Of a stretch of 64,000 bases of DNA, positions 1 to 11,765 are shown piece after piece (positions within the stretch are counted from its first letter, which is position 1; each line of letters opens with the position of its first letter). The translations under genes were made by a program, and so were the position numbers. This stretch comes from Druceiella hillmani (lineage: Eukaryota; Arthropoda; Insecta; Lepidoptera; Hepialidae), in the NCBI GenBank assembly GCA_039881145.1, contig JAYKKI010000006.1, forward strand, positions 21,636,501-21,700,500. Reading direction: 5' to 3'. Below the pieces are notes generated by a model, which was not told where the DNA came from, ran no database searches, and saw only the letters and a list, made by a program, of their open reading frames with translations.

Positions 1-346
1 TCTCTATTAGTATCTGGTATATAAATCCTTACGGTTTTCTTACGTGGGAATCCTTAAGATACTGTTTGGATCCTTTAGGTACGGAAATTTTTTCTCAGAT
101 TTTTGATCTCACAAAGTATCATTTGAATTATAGCGATTTTTGCTTAGCGTCATGATTTTTTGCATACTAAGGGCACAACAGTTTAAAACGATGGTCTTCA
201 GTATTTAGTTTTTTGGGGACAGCACAAACAAAATGAATATTCCAATTGCATTTTAAACGTGACATCCATTGGATATTCAGAATAAAGAGAGTATATTCGT
301 GAAGGAGTGTTCAAAGATTAATCTCATGACTCAGGGAAATAATAGG
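1..346. other. A+T-rich DNA, nothing recognised
   Basis: I see no gene, RNA or repeat family that I can support. The first 100 bases contain several short phrases of the type 'ggatcctttaggtacgg', which loosely recall degenerate retroelement tails, but not well enough to assign. Confidence 0.5.
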
Positions 347-462
<116 letters not shown>

Positions 463-3400
463 GCCAGCTTATAAGATAATTTAGGTATGTTCCTGGATTG
501 ATTATTTTCACTTATTTTCTATATTTTTTATATTTTTGACTTATTTTCATTTGGAGCCCATGGGAACTGATCTTGTGACTTGGGTATACTTCTGAGTTGA
601 TCTGGATTATATAAAAACTGATTGTATGTCTCGCTTGTACACATGGGTTGTTCATTGTGCCGGTTATTAATTTGGCGTTAGATGGAATGCCCAGGTAAAT
701 AATAAAAACAAGTCTAAAAAATATTAAGTCAATATTAAAAAGTGTGTTATTCAATGTTGATATGATATACATTTTTCAGTAGTGTCACTAGTATTCAATA
801 TCTCATAAATGTTTACTATTCAGTAATTTAAAAATGAGAATTACAAGACATTAGACATCATATAACGTTACACTTCTTTATTCGATTCGATATTAAAAGT
901 CATATACTATAAATTAATGCAATTTATACTTAAGTATTCAGTTAGATTCAATTAGGTCACTGCACCAGGGACAAACAATTTTTAGTGTTACCTACTTTTG
1001 CTATTCATAGATTACTAAACAACTTTAGTTATTATTGTAGCCGAATATCAAAAATATATTAGATAACTTATATAAATTCTAATTTTAATACAGAGGATGA
1101 CCATCACGTCATCATGTAAGGTGTATAAAAAGCGTCATCGCAAATTAAAAAAATGCTAGTAGCGTGAAAGGTAGATAAATATATAATTCCTTATTACTAT
1201 TTCCTATTCCCTATAATTGTATATAATAATTGCAAGACTAATTACATTATTACGTAGAACCTTGTGATGTTACGTATCACTGATTACTTTCCATAATATT
1301 TGTTTAATAGTTTTATGTTCAAAATGCGTATCTTTTTCATTTATAGCCATTTACTTTGTTCTATAAAAATGTATTTCAATTTACCACTTTCATTACTAAA
1401 GCTTCTTCTCTTTAAATAGGTTATTATGTAATAGACGATCCCCATACATCATTGTTGACGGGAAATTATCCGTGAAGGCGACATCAGCGGGAAATGTTTT
1501 GCGGCGATGGAAGATCGGAAAACACAAGAAAATTGAACAGGTGTGCGAAAACGGCTAGGCTGTGGGGACACTGGAGAAAGTATGCGGGGACATCGTCTGT
1601 TACATTATCTGTCAACAAGTTTTATTGGAAGACTTGTATAAAGTTTACTTACGTAATGCATTCAAGATATAATGCGTGCGACATTTTCTTTATGTATGAC
1701 GCGAAATATTTGGATGAAAGATTTTAAACAAGAAACGTTTAATATTGGTTCTAATTTTGAGTGGTTATATGCATAATGATTTTAGCATATTGAGTGACAA
1801 ATTAATAAAGGTTATTCTAAAATAAATGTTGTACACAGCTTAATCAAGAGCATAGCTTATGGTCGAATTGATTCATAAGTTAACGAGGTTAAGCAACGAA
1901 CAGAAATAATACTCGTGCCACACATACAAAAAAAATAAAAAATATATTTATAAAATCTTGGTTTTTGATTTTACATATTGCTTTTAAAAAAAGAACAAAA
2001 TGTGAGATGAGAAAGAAACTGTTTAATATTAATGGTTTTAAAGATAATAATATTTACGGATTAACCACGTAATAATATTTGTATATAATTTCGAATATAA
2101 TTAAATTCAAATGTTCTACACGTTTGAGTTTATATGCTAGTGATTTTTCATGAAAAGTATTTTTACAAATATATTGATTGAGGAAGTTTTTTAGGTTTCA
2201 CTAATTAGTGCATCTAACTATATCATTTGTAAGTATTCTCTAGAGAGTTCCAAGTAATAGAAAAATGTATCATTAGTAGTATAGTAATAGGTTGCTGTCA
2301 AGATTCGTCCGAGAATTTTTTTTACCCGTAATATCTAGTATTTCATTCAGACACCCCGGTAGCTGTGGATATTCGATTAAGATACTTATTAAGTCTAGAT
2401 TTAATGTCTGATGCCTGAGATTAGTCACTCGACTCACATTAAGAATTACTTGACGATAAGAAGCTGGAAAATTACACCAAAATCGATAAGATGTGCATTA
2501 TTCTACGTTTTCCCAATAATGTTATATACGTATGACACAATATCGATGTCAAAAGTATTGCTAGAAGTTAATGTTTTTCTCATCTTCTAACATTCCACAT
2601 GTTACCAGATATCTCCATCATATTTATAATATTTTCCGTCATCACATTTTATCTTGAAATATTTTTAAATATATATTGAATCATTTTTCTCATAAACGAT
2701 CCTTTATAATTTCTAATATTATGGTCAACCATAATAAGTTTTAAAGTATTAATTTTTTTATAATACTTTTTATAAAAAAAAGGATTATTATTTTTCTACA
2801 CCTCTTTACTTCAATTTTATCGTAATTCTTCTTTGCTCTTTTAAAACGTTGTTTTAAAACGGTAACTTACTTATAAAATCTACTCCTATATTCAGACCAT
2901 AAAAATTTTAGCTGGCAGCTGCTAGTTATCTTGATGACCAGAATAGTCTATCTTATTGTCGTTGATAACACTGACCTAGTGGTATTGATGCACTAAATTG
3001 CTGTATATTTGGGTTGAAACCTAATACGTGCATTTATATTGTTTTCCTATGAATACCGTTGAAGAACCATTCTTTTTTGATATACTTATAGAAAAATACC
3101 ATTCTAGATGGGGACTGTGAGTGACGCTGTGAGTGGGAACACAGTTAATATTACAAAGTTATTTACATTAAAAAGATGTTGTTGTTTTTAATAATGTTAA
3201 AAAAGGATTTTGTTTATAAAAAATATTTATACATGAAAAATAGAATAAGCTTATATAAATTGTAAGTTACTTAATTTAAATAACTTAAAAACTTTATTAT
3301 ATAAAGGTTTTATATTAATTTAATTCAGTTAATATAAAAGTTTACTAAACTAAAAATTCTTCATGAATTTGATATCTTGAATTTATTTATTCATATAATT

Positions 3401-6335
3401 AACTTTGTAAAGCGTACTATGCATGAACCTTCTCAATTTACATAGTGTCATCGTATAAACGGATGCACATTCCACATTCTCCGCGCTATATCGAAAATTG
3501 TTGGTTCTACAAGAAAAATGGATATAACCATACTTGTAGTGAATTTTAAGCTCTACACAAGTTTTGTTGAATCTTAAGAGAGATGCGGGGTATAAAGAGC
3601 AGGATATTTGCAAAAGACTTGTTTAACGTGACTCTTGAAATTTGATTTTTTGACTAGCGGACATGAAATCTTATAAGAATTTTCAATAAATTTTTAGTAT
3701 GCTAAAATAAAAGTCTAAGCAAATTTTCAGCATTCCTGCTTTCATAACGAGATTTAATCCTTACTTGCCTGTACTGTTTCTAAAATAAGGTAGTTAGTCA
3801 TTCCCAGTAACAAGTTGGTATAATTTAGTAATGATTTTAATAATATGAACGAAATACAATGAATCAACTCGACAAAATAAATGTTAAAATTGATTAAATT
3901 TGATTAATTCTGTCTAAAGAATCAAATACGCTTTTTTACATTTAACATAATAGCTATTCTTCGTCGTACGATTCAGGCGAGAAAGACAGTACTGTACGTA
4001 ATTGACATTTAGTGAAGGACATTTAGTCAAGCAAATCACAGTGATGATCTACGTTAGGGATATCCCTCAACAACGAAAAGCCTGGGTACCATCCATGGTA
4101 CATGGCTAATGATAAACAATGACTGCAAAGATCTGAAATTAATATGATTCTCTGACATATAAGAAGCGGTAACTGCCATCGAAAAGGCCGCGAAAGATAA
4201 ATCAAAGGAAGAATGACCTGACGGCTTCTTTCAGTAATTCCATCGTATGAAGCGATGCTTGGAGTGTCATGGAGAATATTTTTATCAGCAATAAAAAAAT
4301 GTATAAGCTTTACACTTCAATACTTTTTTTAATAAGCTTTATACTTTTTTATTTAACTTTTGATATTATATAAACTTTTAGTATTACCTCTCATAGTTAG
4401 GATATAATTTTGCTATTCCATATATATTCAAGACAACTATATTTTCGTACTTGCAAGCCGTGCCTTAAATTAAAACAAAAACATTTAATTGAATCCTAAA
4501 GTAAATTTCTCGTAATCTTAAAGTATATTAAATATATTCGACATGACGATATTCGTTATATTGACTTCTATTATGAGGTTTGCTAATATCAACAGGATAG
4601 TTCTTTAAAAGATCTCTGTGTTATGGCCAAATACTTTCATCACTTTAAAATATCATACTTAGTCCTGATTTCTGTAGCACTTCACTCATTTTCTTCATAA
4701 TTCTTCCGTTTATTATTGTGCATTTACTGGGTACAAACGGTTCGTTTTTTGAAAGGCGTGCAGAAATACTTTACAGCGACACGTCTAAGGAGTACTTATT
4801 ATTTGGATTATTCAGTTATCGCTACATACCAGCAATTCCAAAAAATCACCTATGTTGCGTCACGGGCCCCTTTTCTCTTTTTCAAACGACATAATTTTGT
4901 CCCCTACTTGACTCATTTCGTATTTGTTCCTTTTCAGTCAACTGATTACTCGCTATTTTAGACTGAAAGCCATATTCAAATATGACGGTTAACTCATCGA
5001 TATTTTTTGCAACTGATTTTTATAGAAGCTAAAATTAACGCTATTTATAATATCATATAAACCCAAGCATAGACCTAATAACTACAAGATACTCTCAAAC
5101 TTTAAAAAACGAGATGACTGAAATTGGGCGGATGAATTCCATAAAATGTTTTGTTACCTATACTTACCATATTGTTAAAAATAATAATGAGAAACAGTGT
5201 GATAGAAACATATTTTCAATTTTAGTTTGAAATGCAAAAAAAAAATAACGGGAAAGAAAACTCAATACTTCGACGAAATTAAAATTGGCGCAGTAAAATA
5301 AATGTATCCGCAACTGAGAACAATTTCTGACTACATTTGAATTTTTATTTGTCAAATTACTTTCCAACTTATTTATGTAGATAGAAATGTACATATCGTA
5401 TCGAGGAAAATAATACTTTAAAAAAGACAATCAAATATTATAACAGGCCATACACGCTTATTTAGTGCGCCACAAAGAATGTACCTAATAATCTAAAAAT
5501 AATTTTTTTGGAAAACTAAAAACTTTAGATATTGTTTTCTATACTGAAATATTTTCACTTTTGTCTATATATGTACCTCTATGATGATTGGTAATTAATC
5601 TAAATTTTGTTTTATAATTTTTGTTTTGACGTCCTGTGTAGAAAAAGACAATCTTAAAATATTTCATTTTAATCTTATCCATAACTGTTCTACCTCCTTT
5701 CCCCCCTTTCATTGATCTTAAAATAATAAGGCAAATATTTTTGTGACATTTTGTGATTGCCCCGCGTTCTATAATTACGCCTTTCCACTATCCACCGACA
5801 AAAATAATTGTAACCAACAAACGAACACTGAAATGATTCGATAAATATTCTGTGCTGCCATTTTTGATGCGGGAATTAAAAATTTAGAAAATTTTATTTT
5901 TAAATTCAAAATGAATGTACAATATTTGGCTAGAAAAAAATATGTGAAAACGAACGAAATCCATAGAATGATCTGTAAAAGAAGGTCTGACAGGACAGAA
6001 ATGACATTATTGAAAACCAAAATATGAGAGGAAAATTTGTGAAAAACGGAAATAGACCTGTAAGTGCGGGTCAAATACAATAATTATACATCTGAACAAA
6101 TATATTTTTTTGGAGTTTAAAACATAACTGAAAAATAGCCTCCGTTTCATTAAGAATAAAGAAAGAAAAAATATATTTTCCTAAAATTCTTCATTAGTGT
6201 CTTTGTGAAGCTAGTATTTTTAAGTATTGTCTTAGGTGCGTCGAAGGTGAAAAAATACGTTTGGACAGGGATAGTTATTTTATTTACATTTATTCACCGA
6301 CTTTAATGTACATAATTGACACATATGGCCCACTT
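463..6335. other. A+T-rich gene-poor region
   Basis: No gene could be supported. Open frames are short and unlike any family I know. They include frames of 77 codons (1,494-1,727, plus), 60 codons (4,023-4,205, minus), 81 codons (4,716-4,961, plus) and 101 codons (5,775-6,080, minus, rich in hydrophobic residues). Locally higher G+C occurs at about 1,440-1,600, 4,020-4,260 and 4,860-4,900. The patch at 1,446-1,560 faintly resembles the block found at 8,935, 39,499 and 48,190, which could make it a seventh, very eroded copy of the duplicated segment. That resemblance is weak. Confidence 0.5.
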
Positions 6336-6545
6336 ATTGCTATGAGAGCAATTTCTTACAGCCAATCAGAATTCTAGTACAGCCCCGCACGATGAGCGGC
6401 CAGGTACCGGTACCCCACGGCGCGCCGCACTCTCAAAGACCCTCTAAGTCTGTAATGGCGACAGCGTTGCCTACGTTTATTTATGGAACAATTACTAGAA
6501 ATTTACAAACAAAACTCTTGCTTTATCCAGGCTAGTGGTATCGGA
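6336..6545 (+). other. GC-rich island with CCAAT box and 26-codon open frame
   Basis: This is a sharp GC-rich patch in A+T-rich surroundings. It holds an 'agccaatcag' CCAAT box (about 6,360-6,369), the 12-bp palindrome ggtaccggtacc, and a ggcgcgcc palindrome shortly after it. An ATG at 6,455 then opens a 26-codon frame (MATALPTFIYG...) ending at TAG 6,533-6,535. It could be a real promoter with a short first exon, or the end of an unrecognised transposon. I see no TATA box and no convincing splice donor. Confidence 0.35.
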
Positions 6546-6699
6546 ATTATTTTAGGGTACGATCGGGGTATTTTTCAAATGATTGTGTAATATTATATAC
6601 AGTATTCTTGTTGACAAGCAATCCATATGACGATATGAGAACGATGTGTTAACGATTTGCGGTACCTGATCATATGAAGTCGTATATAATCTTATGAAG

Positions 6700-7640
6700 T
6701 TTTATTTGGCACAAGTGATAACTCGTGTTCCTTGTTCTCGTAACTTTACGATATAAACGGTGACTTGGGTTCCTTTTTTTTCATCGTGTTAATGGTAAAA
6801 TGGGTACTTGAATTCTTTTTCTCTCATCATTTTGACGTTACAAGCGGTGATTGCTTCTTTTTTTCTTCGTTTTGGCGGTGCAACGTGGTGGCTTCTGTTC
6901 CTTACTTTCGTCATTTTAACGGCACAAACAGTGACTTACGTTTCATGATTTTGACAATAGAAGCGGTGATTTGAATTCTTTTTCTCTCATAGTTTTTATG
7001 GGGCAAGTGGTAACTAGTGTTCATTTTCTCTTGACTTCGGTGACTTGTGTTCTTTTCTCTCGTCGATTTATTGATGTAGATGGTGATTTGTGTTTCTTTT
7101 TTCTCTAATCGTTTTGACGGCGCAAGTCGTGAATTGTGTTCCTTTCTTCTCATAGTTTTTACGGTAAAAGCAGCGATTTGTATTTTTCTCGCATTGTTTG
7201 GACGCTGCAAGTGGTGGCTTGTGTTCTTTCTTTTCATCGTTATTATGGAGCAAGTGGTTACTGTATTTTCTCTCCGAACTTTTTGACGACACAAGTAGTG
7301 ATTTGTACCCTTTTTTCTCTTCGTTTTGAAATAGCAGTTGGTAAGTTATGTCTCTTTTTTGTCATAATTTTAACAGTAATAGCCGTAACTCGTGTTCCTT
7401 TTTTCTCATATTCTTGATGGTGTTACTGGCAATTTATAGTTTTCTCTCGTCGTTTTCTCCCGACGGTGCAATTGGTTACTTGTATTCCCTTTTCCCTTAT
7501 TGTTTTGACGGATAATTAATGTACTTGTATATAATTTCTCTTAAAAGTTATGATTAGACAAACGGTGATTTGTGTTTTATCATAATTTTTGACGGCACAA
7601 GCATAGTCACCAATTGTGTTCCTTTTCACCCTTTTTTCCT
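6700..7640. repeat. Diverged ~44-bp minisatellite array
   Basis: About twenty imperfect tandem units, mostly 35-50 bp and typically 43-44 bp. The plus strand is pyrimidine-rich. Each unit reads roughly 'gtgatttgtgttcc', then a T-rich stretch with 'ttctcatcgttttgac', then 'ggcacaagcg'. The 127-codon minus-strand frame at 6,911-7,294, rich in Lys, Arg and Thr, and the overlapping plus-strand frames are products of the repeat. They do not share one periodic reading frame, because unit length varies and is usually not a multiple of three. Confidence 0.85.
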
Positions 7641-7849
7641 TTTATATTATTGTTTAAATTATTCAGAACTGATTGTTTTCCGTTTTTTTCTCATCCGGCT
7701 TTGCTCGGACAAAATAATTTGCATTTTATAGACACGTTGATTCTGGAACGTTTTTTGTTAGTTTTCATTGTCATGTCTTTTAATTAGTAAAGGAATTATT
7801 AGGATAGATTAAACAATTTCTGAAGTTATGTCTTATAGACATACAGTCT

Positions 7850-9680
7850 TACAAATGTTCCTTGTATGAAACATGAGTGTAGATCATATCTTCATTACAT
7901 GTCGATTTTTACTAAATTCAATAAAAAAATATCATGATATCTTTTTATTTAACTCCTAGTCACCCATTTTGAATATATAAATTAGGGGTGACTTTTTTTC
8001 AATAACTCGTAATATATACAATTTTACAATATTACTCATTATAATACGTCAAGCATATACATTTTAAAATATCAGAGCGCGAGGGCTGTCATAGTCCGTT
8101 TTTGTAAAAACATTTATCACTTAATTGTCACAACGATAAACTTTTAATTTATTTTTAAGTTGTTCGCAATTCTATCGTTTACCTAAGTATACGTGATTAA
8201 ACATAGTCAATCTTTTGTTCAATTTCGGTAATGAAAATATTTTAGTTTTTTCTTTTTTTGCTGAGCACTTATATAAATAAAATTACTTATATCAATTATG
8301 CAAATATGGAAAGAGCAATGAAGGAAACTTAAAAGCCCTAATCTGGCAAACATGAAATCATAAATAAATAGCTATATTTTTGTAGCTTCTCTTCATCTTA
8401 CGCTAAAATATGGTTTAGATTATAAAATGCTATACTTATGTGACAAAACTTTAATAATACCAAAATTACGAGGAATTTTTGTTAGAACATACAGAATTCA
8501 TAACAACCGTGTTTTCCTTACTCGAGTTTAGTTTCTTCACGTCACGTATAAGTAAACACGAATAAAACTTTTAATGTTTGTAGGATATAATTGTTAGGTT
8601 ATAAATAAATATTTTAAATTAACACCAATTTATTTCATGATTAAAAGGAAAGAAAATTACAACCATAAAAATTTGCTACAGAACAATAATTTCTTAACTG
8701 AATCAAGATCGCAGGAACTCATTACTTGGCTAGTAACTGACTATTATATTAAGTATATTAATTATTTTCGAAGTAATTTATTATACCAAATATATATTAA
8801 ACTCAAATTTTACATCGCATTCCTTTAAACTCGTGACGATATGTTTATGTTCTATAATACATTGCGATGAAGTATAAATAAACTTAACCTGAATAAACTT
8901 TGAAAGAAACAAACCGAAGATACAATTTATTATATTTATTGTTATTGTTACAGCTTACTAAACAGGTGAGGTGAGAAAGGTGCCATACATCAGTGTAACT
9001 AGCGTTTCAATGATAAGAACATGCTTTACGAGGGAAACTTCGGGGAAAATATTCGCGAGGAAATGAAAACACTAAAAGGGCGTATAAACCGCGCAGGCGA
9101 GATACAAATTTGCAAATATAAAACCTAATGCTAGAGAGCACTGTTATTCGATAATTTTCTCTTTAGTTTAGGCGGGGAATTCAATGACAGAATATTTTTA
9201 TAAGGTTCAAATTTTTTTTTTCTTCATGATATTTAAAAATAGAATGTTGTCAATACGTAACGCGTCCCTCACAATATTGGGGTAATTTTTTTTTATATTT
9301 CCTACACTGAAGTTCAATAATAAATAAACCACATAATTAGACACATAAAAAACATATGTTTCTTTTAAACTTGTATTACTTTCTGAAACTGCAAGCCCCA
9401 CGTAATAAACGGTCACGTCGAAAGTGGTATACGTAATATTAAAAGTCATGTTGAATGGCACTAAACCACATCACTAATTTTCTTCTTCAAGACAATAGTT
9501 ATTCTATATATTCGTTCGTTGGATTTTATCCAAAGATACCTAACAGCAGTTCACACGATTTCACGCTTAACCAACCTCCACAAAGATTTCTAGTTATTTA
9601 CTATGCTTTTCTCTTTTACTCCACTTATTTTCATGAGTATTCTGTCTTAACACTTTTACCAAAGAAAATTTAAAGGCTTC
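7850..9680. repeat. Segmental duplication copy A1, first part
   Basis: Noncoding DNA paralogous to 47.74-49.10 kb (nearly the whole length), 39.5-40.9 kb (second half) and 34.8-35.3 kb (first part). Shared landmarks include a 'cgtataagtaaacacga' phrase (8,546 and 47,948), a 'tttattgttattgttac' phrase (8,935 and 48,187), and a G+C-richer block around 9,030-9,110 containing 'gaaatgaaaacac'. Aligned blocks look about 70-80% identical by eye, with indels. Short frames here (8,637-8,828 and 9,207-9,461) are not preserved between copies, so I call no gene. Confidence 0.8.
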
Positions 9681-9779
9681 AATAAATCTGCTAATGCTGC
9701 TTATAAACGACCTACTTCGGAAGAGAAAAATTTATGTGTTTTTTGTTTGAGTTGTAATATTTGGAGGGATGAAAAAAAT

Positions 9780-9832
9780 GTGCGCGAGTACGTGCATGCG
9801 TGCGTGAGTGCGTGCGTGCGGGCGTGTGTGTG
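9780..9832. repeat. (GTGC)n/(GTGY)n simple repeat
   Basis: Alternating purine-pyrimidine tract built from gtgc and gtgt units with a few interruptions. On the minus strand it gives an Ala-Arg-Thr/His frame that is not a gene. Such tracts can adopt Z-DNA. I see no equivalent in the paralogous copies. Confidence 0.9.
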
Positions 9833-10162
9833 ATCTTTAAATGCACAAAACAAAAATATATATTTAAGATGTAGACATCACCCTGAGATAAGGGCAACAA
9901 AATCTGGTTTTACACCCCATTATGAAACTGTCGAATGTAATAATATCTAAAAATTTTCAGTTAGTAATATTAAAGAGCAGATAAGACACAAAATTTCAGT
10001 TCATATTTTATATCAGAGGTTCTCAAACTTATTTAGCCTACTGCCCACTTTGAGAATCAATTATTTTCTAGCGCTCCCCGAAATTACTTTATTTTAAACA
10101 TACCTAGTGTTTCATACGAGTCTCATATTTTTTCTGAGTTAAAACTTACATCCTTTCTAATA

Positions 10163-10250
10163 TGTATCCGTTTGTTTGATTGTTATACTTGCACGACTAA
10201 ACTACTCAACGGATTTAGGCCAAAATTTAGTATCGAAATAGATTGTGGTA
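10163..10250 (+). repeat. RTE-like non-LTR tail fragment
   Basis: The stretch has the common layout of a 'tccgtttgtttg' run, then 'actactcaacggattt', then a degenerate 'aaatttagtat' phrase. This is widespread in insect RTE-type retroposon tails and derived short elements. It lies inside the hAT element and is followed at 10,270-10,360 by small local duplications of a 'gaatcactgaatcatttt' phrase. The exact family is uncertain. Confidence 0.5.
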
Positions 10251-10439
10251 ATAAGTTTAAAATGTCCTGGAATCGATCTTTGAAATCACTGAGGATCATT
10301 TGAATCACTGAATCATTTTGAATCACTGAATCATTTGAATCGATCTTTGAAATCTCCAAATGTTGGCAGTAAATAAGTAAGTCATCGTTGTTGAAGGATG
10401 CTGCTGATAAATTGGGGAAATTGTAGAATTCAGGTCTGC

Positions 10440-11765
10440 CAATATATTACACGATTAATTTGTACAGGTTTGTCTAGTACGCAATATCATTTTTGATGTC
10501 ATAATGTCGTCGCGCAATTCTGTGTCTTTGTTTTCCAAGAATTCTATCACAGAGTCAAACAAATTGTAAAATAGAGTCAGGCAAGTACCCCTTGATAGCC
10601 AACGCACTTCCGCGTTAAACAGCAATCGGTTGAAATATTCATTATTAGCAACATAAAGCTTTACAATTAAATGAAACTATGTGATGTAGCATTATTTCTA
10701 CTTTCTTTAATTTCTTTACCATGACCTAGGTTTCTTTGTATTACAACATCTTCATTGAATCTTTTTGAATCTTTGCTAATACCCCACCTGAAGATGTTGT
10801 AATACAACGAAACCTAGGTCGTGGTAAAGACCTAAAGAAAATAGAAATAATACTACATCACGTAGTTTCATTTAATTATGAATAATTAATTTCTACAAAA
10901 TTAACGCCAAATATATTCAACATAAAGCTTATTAGAGTTAAGAGTTGTTCCGGATTTTATTAAGTTTATATTGATGATATGTTACAGTGACTGAAAAGGC
11001 TGTTCACTCAAATTTCTCGCATCCCAATGTTGACGATGAATGACGCAATGTACAGCGAGCACATCTGGAACTTTGTTTTTTATGTATTTCATGAAGTCTT
11101 TATGACGTCCTCTCATGGGCGGAGTGCCATCCGTAGTCGCTGATATAATGTCCTTCGATGATATTTTTTTCTCCTACAAAATTTTTCCAGTGTATTAAGT
11201 TTCTTCCTTCGTATCAGTATCTAATTTTTTTTGCAAATAATATTTCTTGAGATATTTTTTAATTTTGAATGAACCTCACGTGTGCCAATAAAATGCTTCG
11301 TTACTTGGTACAGTGGACTCATCCAACTGAATTGAGAATTGACTTTTTTCATAATCGCACAGTGACTCTTCAATGTTTTCAGCTATTTCATCAATTCTTT
11401 TTTGTATAGAACTGTTGTTCAAAGGAATAACATCTGTCGCTAACATATGGAGCACAGTAGTTGTAACTTCTCTTATTGCTGGTTAAATTTACTCTTCGTC
11501 CATAGTGTGTGGTTTGCCTTTTCTAGCAATTAACAAAGAGATATTGTACAAAGCTCGAAGTCTGTCGTCGTCTTGTTTAGAAGCCGCTGAAAAAAGTTTG
11601 GATATAATTGGTTGAGCTGTGTACTTCTTTTCCAGGTCTTGAAAATATGCCACATTTTTTCTTTCTTATCAAAGTGCATTTTATTCAAATGATCTTGTAG
11701 CCTAGAAGGCTTCATTGCTTAATTCGAAGATGTTTTTTAAAAAACAAGGGACAAAGATGAAAATG
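10440..11765 (-). pseudogene. hAT (ZBED5/FAM200-like) transposase remnant
   Basis: A cut-and-paste transposase read right to left. It begins with the end of a BED-type zinc finger region (MKPSRLQDHLNKMH, about 11,674-11,715). Then comes the first part of the RNase H-like catalytic domain, with 'FSIQLDEST' carrying the first catalytic Asp (about 11,300-11,345). Next is 'SATTDGTPPM', with the second Asp, leading into the characteristic 'HCVIHRQH' (about 11,015-11,130). Last is 'NAEVRWLSRGTCL', followed by 'LFDSVIEFLENKD' (about 10,520-10,625). The hAT dimerisation region with the catalytic Glu is not recognisable, and the part below 10,440 is scrambled. Frameshifts and stops separate the pieces, and a foldback element sits between 'LNSNKLYV' and 'EYFNRLL'. 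The fragments clearly belong to this family, but the gene cannot be functional. Confidence 0.88.
10662..10920. mobile_element. Long-TIR foldback element, copy 1 (nested in hAT)
   Basis: Near-palindrome of two arms about 95 bp long with a short spacer. Landmarks on each arm are the phrases 'tgaaactacgtgatgtag', 'cctaggtttcgttgta' and 'acaacatcttcaggtggg' and their complements. The right end carries the outer extension 'aacgccaaatatattcaa'; the left end lacks it. Direct repeats of 10-13 bp ('cataaagctt', extendable to 'caacataaagctt') flank it at 10,649-10,661 and 10,918-10,930. Removing the element and one repeat rejoins the hAT transposase frame. Long terminal repeats with a 9-11-bp target duplication suggest a Mutator-like (MULE) nonautonomous element, but that is inference. 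Confidence 0.85.

Noticed and set aside
5775..6080. 101-codon hydrophobic minus-strand frame
   Set aside because: Phe/Ile/Leu-rich as expected in A+T-rich DNA; no recognisable domain, splice context or conserved paralog.
6911..7294. 127-codon basic minus-strand frame
   Set aside because: It is a translation of the ~44-bp minisatellite, with several other frames open over the same units, and matches no protein family I know.
10741..10880. CRISPR-like repeat/spacer appearance of the inverted arms
   Set aside because: A eukaryotic foldback element with two arms; no regular spaced repeats and no cas genes.
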